DNA from: Saccharicrinis carchari
GTDB taxonomy: Bacteria; Bacteroidota; Bacteroidia; Bacteroidales; Marinilabiliaceae
Length of the DNA: 64,000 bases
Direction: 5' to 3'
Assembly (NCBI RefSeq): GCF_900182605.1
Contig: NZ_FXTB01000001.1
Coordinates: forward strand, 1,182,083-1,246,082
In this document: positions 35,173 to 42,702 of the stretch, one piece after another
Layout: every line of letters starts with the position of its first letter
Numbering within the stretch: the stretch's first letter is position 1
The notes under the pieces: generated by a model
Told to the model about the DNA's origin: nothing
Databases searched by the model: none
What the model saw: the letters and a program-made list of their open reading frames with translations, nothing else
Position numbers and translations under genes: made by a program

Positions 35173-36579
35173 ATGGAATTGCCATTTTCAGAATCCTATA
35201 AAATAAAGATGGTGGAGCCCATCCGAAAAAGCTCCAAAGAAGAACGCCAGCGCTGGATAAAAGAGGCAGGCTATAACTTGTTCAACCTTAAGAGTGAGCA
35301 GGTTTTTATTGATTTGTTAACAGATAGTGGCACAGGGGCCATGAGCGACCGTCAATGGGCTTCGATGATGATGGGCGACGAGAGTTATGCGGGTGCTACA
35401 TCCTACTATAACTTAAAGCACGCTGTCAAAAATATATTGGGTTTCGAGTATATGCTACCCACCCACCAGGGACGAGCCGCCGAAAACGTACTATTCTCCG
35501 CTCTGATTTCCGAAGGCGACGTAATACCCGGCAATACCCACTTCGACACCACCAAAGGACATATCGAATTCCGTAAAGCCACCGCTATAGACTGCACCAT
35601 TAACGAGGCCTTCGACACCACGGCACAGCATCCTTTTAAGGGAAATGTTGACTTAAATAAGCTGGAATCTGTTTACCTGAAATACCCCAAAGAGCGTATC
35701 CCCGCAACTATTGTAACTGTTACCTGCAACTCGGCAGGTGGCCAGCCGGTTTCGATGGAAAACCTACGCGAGGTATATGAACTAAGTAAAAAGTATGGCA
35801 TCCGGGTTATCTTCGATTCGGCTCGCTTTGCCGAAAATGCTTATTTCATAAAGACACGCGAGCCAGGGTATGCATCAAAAACAATCAAACAGATAGTGGC
35901 AGAGATGTTTACCCATGCCGACGGTATGACCATGAGTAGTAAAAAAGACGGCATTGTAAATATGGGCGGTTTTATTGCTTTGAAGGAAGAAGCCCTTTTT
36001 AAAAAAGCCGCTCAGTTCAACATTATTTACGAGGGTTATATAACTTACGGAGGAATGAGTGGCCGCGATATGAATGCCCTGGCTCAAGGCCTCGACGAAG
36101 GAACGGAATTCGATTATCTGGAAACCAGGATTAAGCAGGTTGCCTATTTGGGGCAGAAACTAAAGGGTTTTGGCGTACCCGTTCAGGAACCATTTGGCGG
36201 GCATGCTATTTTTGTGGATGCCAAACGCTTTCTGCCACATCTGCCCAAGGAGCAGTTTGTTGCACAAACATTGGCCGTAGAGCTGTACAAAGAGGCCGGT
36301 GCGCGCGCCGTGGAGATTGGCGCCCTGCTTGCCGATCGTGATCCAATCACCCGCAAAAACAGGTACCCGAAATTGGAACTGCTGCGCCTGGCCATACCGC
36401 GCCGCGTATATACCAATAATCATATGGATGTAATCGCCGCAGCACTTAAAAATGTGTACCATAGAAGGTCGGAAATTAAAACAGGCTATAAAATTATTGA
36501 CGAAGCTCCTATCCTTCGCCATTTTACGGTACAACTTACTCCATATCAACAAAACGTAGTCAGGTCAACAGATCGATAG
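35173..36579 (+). CDS. tnaA: Tryptophanase
   Basis: A 468-residue PLP enzyme that splits tryptophan into indole, pyruvate and ammonia. The family signatures are IDLLTDSGTGAMSD (46-59), PTHQGRAAEN (96-105), the PLP-contacting DSARFAENAYF (215-225) and the lysine pair in MSSKKDG (257-258). The close relative tyrosine phenol-lyase has an arginine in SMERG that contacts the phenol; here the equivalent segment reads AVEIG, as in tryptophanase, and the LLADRDP stretch also fits. A short tail beyond the usual end (about 10 residues) is unremarkable. It is a single gene without a tnaB-type permease next to it, and I see no tnaC-like leader peptide. Confidence 0.9.
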   Translation: MELPFSESYKIKMVEPIRKSSKEERQRWIKEAGYNLFNLKSEQVFIDLLTDSGTGAMSDRQWASMMMGDESYAGATSYYNLKHAVKNILGFEYMLPTHQGRAAENVLFSALISEGDVIPGNTHFDTTKGHIEFRKATAIDCTINEAFDTTAQHPFKGNVDLNKLESVYLKYPKERIPATIVTVTCNSAGGQPVSMENLREVYELSKKYGIRVIFDSARFAENAYFIKTREPGYASKTIKQIVAEMFTHADGMTMSSKKDGIVNMGGFIALKEEALFKKAAQFNIIYEGYITYGGMSGRDMNALAQGLDEGTEFDYLETRIKQVAYLGQKLKGFGVPVQEPFGGHAIFVDAKRFLPHLPKEQFVAQTLAVELYKEAGARAVEIGALLADRDPITRKNRYPKLELLRLAIPRRVYTNNHMDVIAAALKNVYHRRSEIKTGYKIIDEAPILRHFTVQLTPYQQNVVRSTDR

Positions 36580-36913
36580 CTGCATTTATTTTTAGATGAT
36601 GGCTATGGGGCAGTAACTTCTGGACAGCTTACCGTGTACTTGTACTGCTAGCTCCCCATTGCTAATTGTTTATTTATCGTGCTTTGCTACCATGCTGTAT
36701 ACGGATTGCCGCATTCGCGTTAAAAATACGCTTGAATAAGTTGAGGTGATATTGAATGAAATGAAGCCCTATTGCCATTTATCTGCATCATTTCGGGTTC
36801 GCTTCGTTCCGACTACTCACAGCCGACCGAACAAGGTGTTTTTTATTGTGTAACAATCATATCTATAATTGTACGTTAATAACGTATAACAACACAACGT
36901 AAAATTTTAAATT
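36580..36913. other. Intergenic region between tnaA and the DUF4382 gene
   Basis: No gene is seen in these 334 bp. The only notable structure is the palindrome at 36872-36886. Confidence 0.4.
36872..36886. promoter_or_regulatory. 15-bp palindrome before the DUF4382 gene
   Basis: Arms TACGTTA and TAACGTA around a single A, 27 bp before the start codon. A candidate operator. Confidence 0.4.
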
Positions 36914-37720
36914 ATGAAACACATTTCTTTTAGTGTTCTTATTGGGGCATTGTTTTTATTAGCATCATGCTCCAATGGAGATGAAGTTGATAATAAGTCC
37001 TTTGAGAATGCCCAACTAAGCATTAGGTTAACCGATGCGCCGGCAAACTACGATGAGATATTAATTGATATTCGGGAGGTTCGCGTCCATTTTGCCGGCA
37101 AAGGTGAAGAAGGAGGCTGGCAAACACTGAGTGGTATAAATGCCGGCGTGTACAATCTGCTAGACTATACTAATGGCGCGGATACACTTATAGCAGAACA
37201 CGAGTTTCCCGCCGGAATTATTTCGCAAATAAGACTGTTATTGGGGGAAAACAACCGGATAAAAAAAGATGGGGTTTATTACGATATCATGACTCCATCA
37301 GCGCAGCAATCCGGTTTAAAACTCAAAGTACATGCCGATTTAACAAGGGGTGTTGCCTATCGTTTGTGGCTCGACTTTGATGCAGGCAGGTCTATCGTGG
37401 AAAAAGGAAATGGGAGCTATTCGCTAAAACCTGTTATCCGTGTATTTACAGAGGCGGCAAGTGGTGCTATTCAAGGTGTGATTACACCCGTAGAGGCACG
37501 GCCTTACATTCATGCGGTATCTGCACAAAAGGATACTTTCTCGACCTATGCTGATGGAGAAACAGGTTTTTTTATGATTAAGGCTCTGCCCAAAGGCAGC
37601 TATAAAGTTGAGTTTAATACTACAGCCGGGTATCAGGCAAAGAGCATTAAAGATGTTGAGGTTGAAACCAGTAGAGTAACAGATATGGGCTCTATTGTAA
37701 TTGAAAAAATAATGCAATAA
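36914..37720 (+). CDS. DUF4382 lipoprotein with carboxypeptidase-regulatory-like domain
   Basis: A 268-residue lipoprotein with lipobox LLASC (cysteine 19). Residues about 33-175 match the DUF4382 pattern: LSIRLTDAPANYDEILIDIREVRVH, then YNLLDYTNGADTLIA and the LDFDAGRSIVEKGNGSYSLKPVIRV end. The C-terminal 85 residues are a carboxypeptidase-regulatory-like beta-sandwich (GAIQGVITPVEARPYI... and GSYKVEFNTTAGYQ). The function is unknown; such proteins are surface or periplasmic. It is a single gene with its own terminator. Confidence 0.88.
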   Translation: MKHISFSVLIGALFLLASCSNGDEVDNKSFENAQLSIRLTDAPANYDEILIDIREVRVHFAGKGEEGGWQTLSGINAGVYNLLDYTNGADTLIAEHEFPAGIISQIRLLLGENNRIKKDGVYYDIMTPSAQQSGLKLKVHADLTRGVAYRLWLDFDAGRSIVEKGNGSYSLKPVIRVFTEAASGAIQGVITPVEARPYIHAVSAQKDTFSTYADGETGFFMIKALPKGSYKVEFNTTAGYQAKSIKDVEVETSRVTDMGSIVIEKIMQ

Positions 37721-37748
37721 TAACCATGCTATTATTAATTTACATCGG

Positions 37749-37777
37749 GAGAGGTTTTGCCAACCTCTCTTTTTTTA
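37749..37777 (+). terminator. Terminator of the DUF4382 gene
   Basis: Stem 37750-37756 with 37762-37768, loop of 5, then a T-run. Confidence 0.85.
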
Positions 37778-37856
37778 TCCTTTTTTTCTTACTCTGCTTT
37801 TCTTAACTTGCAAACCATAAGGCTAAAATAGTGTTTTATCTCACAAAAACTTTTCT

Positions 37857-39263
37857 ATGAAATATCTTGTTGTAATCATCGGAATCCTGTTTTACAACCT
37901 GGCCGTATCGTGCCAAAGCACTAACGACACATCAAAAAACATGGAAGTACAAGAACGTGCCGAAGCCAATTTCAAAAACTATTGTGTGGGCTGCCATAAT
38001 GTTCATAAGTCATCATTTATAGATCGCACCTGGATTTTCGGGGATAAACGCGATGATATTTTTAAGGTTATAAAACAAGGTAAAGTAGAGCACGGCATGC
38101 CTGGTTTTGCTGGTGGCTTAAGCGATGATGTCATCTACGAATTGACCGATTACATCATGGAATTAAAGGTGATGCCTCCTTTGGGCGACAATGCCGATGC
38201 CCATGCGCCAATTGTAGTAAGCGAAAATCAAAAGTTTAGGGTGGATACTATTGTGTCGGGGCTGGACGTGCCCTGGGGACTGGAGTTTTTACCCAATGGC
38301 GATTTGTTGATATCCGAACGCAGTGGCGAATTGCTTCGATTTACGAAAGATAAAAAACTGGAAAAAATAACCGGACTGCCTCCTATAAAAGCTGCCGGGC
38401 AAGGCGGATTGCTCGATTTGGAGCTACACCCTCAATACGCCGAAAACGGCTGGCTCTATTTCGCTTATTCCTCACCCAACGAAGTAAATAGCAAATTAGC
38501 CAACACGGCCGTGATGCGAGCCCGTCTTAATGGAAATACCCTGGTGGATAAAGAGCGTATCTTTAAAGCCACACCCGAAAGTGATAAACGGCATCATTAT
38601 GGCTGTAAACTGGAATTCGACCGTGAGGGCTACCTGTATTTTTCGGTAGGCGACAGGGGCAACCGCGACCGCAACCCACAGGCACTGGATAACGATTGCG
38701 GTAAGATACATCGTATCCATGATGATGGACGCATTCCTGATGACAATCCCTTTGCAGATACCGAAGGTGCCATGCCGTCTATTTATTCTTACGGCCATCG
38801 TAATCCGCAAGGCGTGTGCATGCACCCCGAAACAGGCCGTATTTGGTCCGACGAACACGGCCCCAAGGGAGGCGACGAGATTAACCTGATAGAAGCCGGA
38901 AAAAACTATGGCTGGCCCGTTATTTCATTCGGCATCAATTACAATGGAACCATCTTTACCAAAGACACCGCCAAGGTGGGCATGGAACAACCCATATTGT
39001 ATTGGGTGCCTTCTATCGCGCCATGCGGTATGACCTTTGTCAAAGGCGATCGCTATCCCAATTGGAAAAACGATATCCTCACCGGCTCCCTGCGTTTTGA
39101 ATATTTACATCGCTGTGTTTTGGAAGGTGATAAGGTAATTCATCAGGAAAAGTTATTACAGGGCATTGGCAGGGTACGCAACGTAGAAATGAGCCCGGAC
39201 GGTTTTGTTTATGTAGCCATCGAAAATCCCGGCAAAATTCTAAAACTGATTCCTATAGACTAA
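37857..39263 (+). CDS. Cytochrome c-PQQ-type sugar dehydrogenase fusion lipoprotein
   Basis: A 468-residue protein. A lipobox (LAVSC, cysteine 19) is followed by a small cytochrome c domain (about 30-105) with heme site CVGCH (43-47) and a likely axial Met in HGMPGF. Residues about 122-468 form a six-bladed propeller of the glucose/sorbosone dehydrogenase family (VPWGLEFLPNGDLLISERSG, GGLLDLELHP, YSYGHRNPQGVCMHP, DEHGPKGGDEIN). It should oxidise a sugar or aldose in the periplasm or at the outer surface and pass electrons through its heme. The cofactor PQQ is inferred; no PQQ synthesis genes are seen here. Confidence 0.87.
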   Translation: MKYLVVIIGILFYNLAVSCQSTNDTSKNMEVQERAEANFKNYCVGCHNVHKSSFIDRTWIFGDKRDDIFKVIKQGKVEHGMPGFAGGLSDDVIYELTDYIMELKVMPPLGDNADAHAPIVVSENQKFRVDTIVSGLDVPWGLEFLPNGDLLISERSGELLRFTKDKKLEKITGLPPIKAAGQGGLLDLELHPQYAENGWLYFAYSSPNEVNSKLANTAVMRARLNGNTLVDKERIFKATPESDKRHHYGCKLEFDREGYLYFSVGDRGNRDRNPQALDNDCGKIHRIHDDGRIPDDNPFADTEGAMPSIYSYGHRNPQGVCMHPETGRIWSDEHGPKGGDEINLIEAGKNYGWPVISFGINYNGTIFTKDTAKVGMEQPILYWVPSIAPCGMTFVKGDRYPNWKNDILTGSLRFEYLHRCVLEGDKVIHQEKLLQGIGRVRNVEMSPDGFVYVAIENPGKILKLIPID

Positions 39264-39462
39264 GGCATTGAAACGAAATAGCATGGCTGATTTTTGTTAT
39301 CCCAATCCAATACTTCCGGCAGGCAGTTGCACCAGATGAGCTTTGCCAAAATGGATGTACGGTTCCGTTAAATTAAACTCGGAATGTATTGCGCAGCTCG
39401 TTACGGAACGCTGTTTAAAGTAAAGGTTGGTGCGTAATTTGGCGTTGTACTTTTTCCACTAA

Positions 39463-39963
39463 TTATTTGAACATACTCGGATAAATGTGCAGCTCCATTG
39501 TACCCGAGCGAGCTTCTACATCCTTCCAGCTGCTTACCTCGAACCCAATTACTGTAGCACAAGCTGTGGGAAAGTGCCATAAGTCTTCTTCTACCAAATT
39601 TACGGCAAGCCCCGCAATATCCGGATTGTGTCCAAAAATAATGATGGTTTCATAATCCTCGCCGTACTTACCTATAAAACTGAGCATCTGAGAGGTAGTG
39701 TAACCATCATAAATAAACTGCTCATACTGTATTTTATCTTTGGGGTAATCCAAAAGCCCAGCAAATAATTGCGCCGTTTGCTCTGCCCGTTTGGCCCTGC
39801 TACTAATAAACAAATCGGGCAAATAGCCCTTTGCTTTTAATTGGCCGGCAATAATTCCAGAATCTTTATGACCTCGCGGCAATAGCTTACGGTCAAAGTC
39901 GGATTTGCTATAATCATACAGCTGTTCTGTTTTGGCGTGGCGCACTAATATTAGTTTTTTCAT
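39463..39963 (-). CDS. Phosphohistidine phosphatase, SixA family
   Basis: From the ATG at 39963 the protein has 166 residues; an 11-codon longer frame lacks support. The histidine-phosphatase catalytic motif LVRHAKTE lies at 5-12 and the second-histidine region IFGHNPDI near 108-115, with SRAKRAEQTA between them. SixA dephosphorylates histidine phosphotransfer proteins such as ArcB or components of the PTS. No kinase is directly adjacent. It is a single gene. Confidence 0.86.
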   Translation of the reverse strand: MKKLILVRHAKTEQLYDYSKSDFDRKLLPRGHKDSGIIAGQLKAKGYLPDLFISSRAKRAEQTAQLFAGLLDYPKDKIQYEQFIYDGYTTSQMLSFIGKYGEDYETIIIFGHNPDIAGLAVNLVEEDLWHFPTACATVIGFEVSSWKDVEARSGTMELHIYPSMFK

Positions 39964-40110
39964 TTTTTTGCGTATCAAGAGCCAGGCAGTCAGCACTTAA
40001 GCCTGTACTGCCCATGCCGGAATAAAAGTGATAAAACTTTCGCATCAAAAGTTAATGTGCTTTCTTTTGCCCAAATTACACTATTTTAGCTAAAAATAAA
40101 AACAACACGA

Positions 40111-40626
40111 ATGACACGCATTGGCCTTTTATCAGACACACACTCCTATTTTGATCCTCGCTTTAACGAATTATTTGCCCATTGCGACGAAATATGGCAT
40201 GCCGGCGATATTGGCGACATGCAAGTATTGAACGACATGCGCGCTCTAAAACCCACCCGTGCCGTGTACGGCAACATCGATGATTCCCGCATACGCGCCG
40301 AACTTAAGGAAACCCTGCGTTTTACCTGCGATGGCGTAGATGTATGGATTACACATATTGGGGGCTATCCCAATAAATACGCTCCAGCCGTTAAGACCCT
40401 GATATATAATAAACCACCCCAATTGTTTATTGCAGGCCACTCCCACATATTAAAGGTTATTTACGATAAAAAAATAAACTGTTTGCACATCAACCCCGGT
40501 GCTGCCGGTCGATCGGGTTTCCATTCTGTACGCACTGCAGTCCGCTTTACCTTAGATAATGGTGAGATAAAAGATTTAGAGATTATTGAACTCAATAAAT
40601 CAGAAATAGCGAACACATACCCCTGA
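40111..40626 (+). CDS. YfcE/MJ0936-type metallophosphoesterase
   Basis: A 171-residue calcineurin-like phosphoesterase that binds two divalent metals. The ligand motifs are SDTH (8-11), GDIGD near 34, GNID near 52 and the late GHSH near 111, in the order of small phosphodiesterases of the YfcE group, acting on artificial and possibly cyclic nucleotide substrates. The start at MTRIGLLSDTHS fits the family exactly. It is divergent from the SixA gene (147 bp). Confidence 0.9.
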   Translation: MTRIGLLSDTHSYFDPRFNELFAHCDEIWHAGDIGDMQVLNDMRALKPTRAVYGNIDDSRIRAELKETLRFTCDGVDVWITHIGGYPNKYAPAVKTLIYNKPPQLFIAGHSHILKVIYDKKINCLHINPGAAGRSGFHSVRTAVRFTLDNGEIKDLEIIELNKSEIANTYP

Positions 40627-40765
40627 ACATCCATCTCAAAACATGCAGCAAACCTTATTTTATAATTAAACCAGGGCGCTGCATCACTTTCTTTTGTATT
40701 GAAAAAAAGGATCTGTAGGAGCGGTCTGTAATTTAACAAAGGTTGTACACTGAAGCCTAAATTGA

Positions 40766-40953
40766 GGTTGTCTCAAAAGTGTTTTTTTTAACATTTAAAC
40801 TTACAGATTGCAAGTGAGGTCAGCTCACGATCCCCATCCCACCTCCTCTGGCGGCGTACTTCCCCTTGTTCTCAGGAACAAAGGGAAGAGCCATTTACAT
40901 GGTACTTGCAATTTGTAAGTTACGTCTAAATATTTTTGACTTTTGAGACAGCC
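40766..40953. mobile_element. 188-bp MITE-like element with 50-bp terminal arms
   Basis: The ends are inverted repeats: GGTTGTCTCAAAAGT (40766-40780) and the complement GGCTGTCTCAAAAGT (40939-40953), one mismatch in 15. A second inverted pair of 17 bp (40799-40815 with 40904-40920, 16 matches) lies at the same distance from each end, so each arm spans 50 bp. GGCTGTCTCAAAA-type ends are known from several insertion sequence families. No transposase is encoded, and I see no clear target duplication. The central part (40829-40892) is a copy of the REP-like unit that forms the elements at 58492 and 60228. Confidence 0.65.
40829..40892 (+). repeat. REP-like unit inside the MITE-like element
   Basis: Begins GATCCCCATCCC, continues through GTACTTCCCCTTGTTC and ends GGGAAGAGCC, matching the units at 58492-58726 and 60228-60408. 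The TTCCCCTTGTT/AACAAAGGGAA arms form a stable hairpin. Confidence 0.65.
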
Positions 40954-41095
40954 CCAAAGCCCTTCCGAACTTGTATTCGGAAAGCTTACCGTATCACCTC
41001 ACTATCAGGTTTTTATATTTTAAACAACCAACTAAGTATTTGAATATTTTATAAACAACTAAGTAGGTTGATTGTTATATATAACAAAAAACAAA

Positions 41096-41101
41096 AAAGG
41101 A
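41096..41101 (+). promoter_or_regulatory. Shine-Dalgarno-like site deciding the reductase start
   Basis: AAAGGA lies 6 bp before the ATG at 41108 and supports that start over the in-frame ATG at 41072. Confidence 0.6.
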
Positions 41102-41107
41102 TATTTT

Positions 41108-41779
41108 ATGGCAACACATACGGTGCGAATCAAATCCATAGAAAAGGTAACCCACGACGTGCTACGGATTGTAAGCGACAAACCATCGCAATACAAATTT
41201 GAGCCCGGACAGGCTACAAGTGTGGCAATAAACAAGCCGGATTGGAAAAGTAAAAAAAGACCTTTCACTTTCACTTCTCTTCCGGGTGACGACCATTTAG
41301 AGTTTATCATTAAAATTTATCCTCAGCATAAGGGCGTTACCAATGCGTTGCTTCAGCTGAGTACCCACGACGAATTACTTATCGAAGATCCGTGGGGATC
41401 AATCAACTACAAGGGCGAAGGTGTATTTATTGCCGGCGGTGCAGGGATTACACCATTTATTTCCATTTTTAAACACCTAAAAGCCCAAAACGAGCTAGCA
41501 AATAACCAACTCATTTTTGCGAATAAAACAAAAGCCGACATCATTCATGCAGCTGAATTCGAAAAAATGTTAGGCGATAACTTTATTAATATTTTATCAG
41601 ACGAAAAAACAGACCAGTATGCGCATGGGTTTATTACAGAACATTTTATAAAAAAATCAATTACTGATTTGGGCAAATACTTTTATGTATGTGGGCCTCC
41701 GAAAATGATGAAAGCAGTCGAGGATATATTGAACAACTTAAAAGTAGAAAAAGAGCACATTATTAAAGAAGAGTTTTGA
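41108..41779 (+). CDS. FAD-binding ferredoxin/flavodoxin reductase-type oxidoreductase
   Basis: From the ATG at 41108 the protein has 223 residues and the ferredoxin-NADP reductase fold without an iron-sulfur domain. The FAD-binding segment RPFTFTSLPGDD (near 54-65), the nucleotide-binding GGAGITPFISIF (near 105-117) and the C-terminal VCGPPKMMKAVEDIL (near 195-210) are in the expected order. It probably passes electrons between NAD(P)H and a flavodoxin or ferredoxin; the partner is not encoded beside it. The ankyrin lipoprotein gene follows 107 bp later. Confidence 0.86.
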   Translation: MATHTVRIKSIEKVTHDVLRIVSDKPSQYKFEPGQATSVAINKPDWKSKKRPFTFTSLPGDDHLEFIIKIYPQHKGVTNALLQLSTHDELLIEDPWGSINYKGEGVFIAGGAGITPFISIFKHLKAQNELANNQLIFANKTKADIIHAAEFEKMLGDNFINILSDEKTDQYAHGFITEHFIKKSITDLGKYFYVCGPPKMMKAVEDILNNLKVEKEHIIKEEF

Positions 41780-41886
41780 GCTCCGCTATTTAATTAAATC
41801 AGTTTTTAAAAAACCATACCAAAATCGCACATATCTAAGGCTAATAATATTAATTTTACCATCCTAAACGTAGCGAACAGACCACA

Positions 41887-42501
41887 ATGAACAAATCTCT
41901 TTTTATTAGCGCACTTACCTTGATGGTATTTGTTGCATTCGCATGCCATACCACAACAAAAAAGGCGGAAAGCAGCAAAAATAACGATGCAGTGCCAGCG
42001 GCAACTAACAAAGCCCAAACAACTTTTAACCAGAATCAAATAATGCAAGCTGCATTAGCAGGTAAGCACAACATTGTTGAGGATGCCTTACACAATGGCT
42101 TAGATGTAAATGCAACCGACACCAACAAACGTACGCTATTAATGCTGGCGGCATTTAACGGACACACCCACCTGGTAGAAATGCTGGTTGCCAAAGGAGC
42201 CGATGTAAACCTGCGCGACACCATAGACAGAACGGCGCTGATGTTTGCCTCTACCGGGCCGTTTGCGCCAACGGTGCTAGCCTTATTGCAGGCAGGAGCC
42301 CAACCAAATCTGACAGATGCACAGGAAAATTGGACGGCCGCCATGATGGCCGCCGCCGAAGGACAGCTTGAAGTACTTAAAATACTGGTAGCAAATGGGG
42401 CAGATTTAAATATGGTGGATATCGATGGTGAATCGTCATTGGATTTTGCCAAGGCCAACGGACACAGCCATGTGGCAGATTATATTGCTTCGCGGATGTA
42501 A
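41887..42501 (+). CDS. Ankyrin-repeat lipoprotein
   Basis: A 204-residue protein with lipobox VAFAC (cysteine 20), a polar linker (about 21-55) and four ankyrin repeats (about 55-195), seen as DTNKRTLLMLAAFNGHTHLVEMLVAKGADVN-type units of 33 residues. It mediates protein contacts in the periplasm or at the outer membrane. In other bacteria such small ankyrin proteins are found with catalases and oxidoreductases; here a flavin reductase precedes it by 107 bp. Confidence 0.88.
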   Translation: MNKSLFISALTLMVFVAFACHTTTKKAESSKNNDAVPAATNKAQTTFNQNQIMQAALAGKHNIVEDALHNGLDVNATDTNKRTLLMLAAFNGHTHLVEMLVAKGADVNLRDTIDRTALMFASTGPFAPTVLALLQAGAQPNLTDAQENWTAAMMAAAEGQLEVLKILVANGADLNMVDIDGESSLDFAKANGHSHVADYIASRM

Positions 42502-42702
42502 TAAAACCCATTCAGCGGCTATAAAAAAATGTCAAATACTGCATTACGCTTACCCGGAAAATACTCAGGGCGCTCTGGCTGTTTTTTATGTCAATATCTT
42601 CTAAGCAACCTTTACGGGTTTATTTGGTTTCCGCTTCCATTAATTAACCGAACTTACTTTTTTTGGCCAAATCCAAACATAGGGTATAATCTGTAAATTG
42701 TC

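Larger units (their letters stand above)
40627..41107. other. Intergenic region carrying a MITE-like element
   Basis: This 481-bp stretch holds the element at 40766-40953 and little else; I see no ORF. A promoter for the flavin reductase gene must lie in 40954-41095 but no perfect -7 box is found. Confidence 0.5.

Noticed and set aside
35173-36579. Tyrosine phenol-lyase instead of tryptophanase
   Set aside because: The phenol-contacting Arg of SMERG is replaced (AVEIG), matching tryptophanase.
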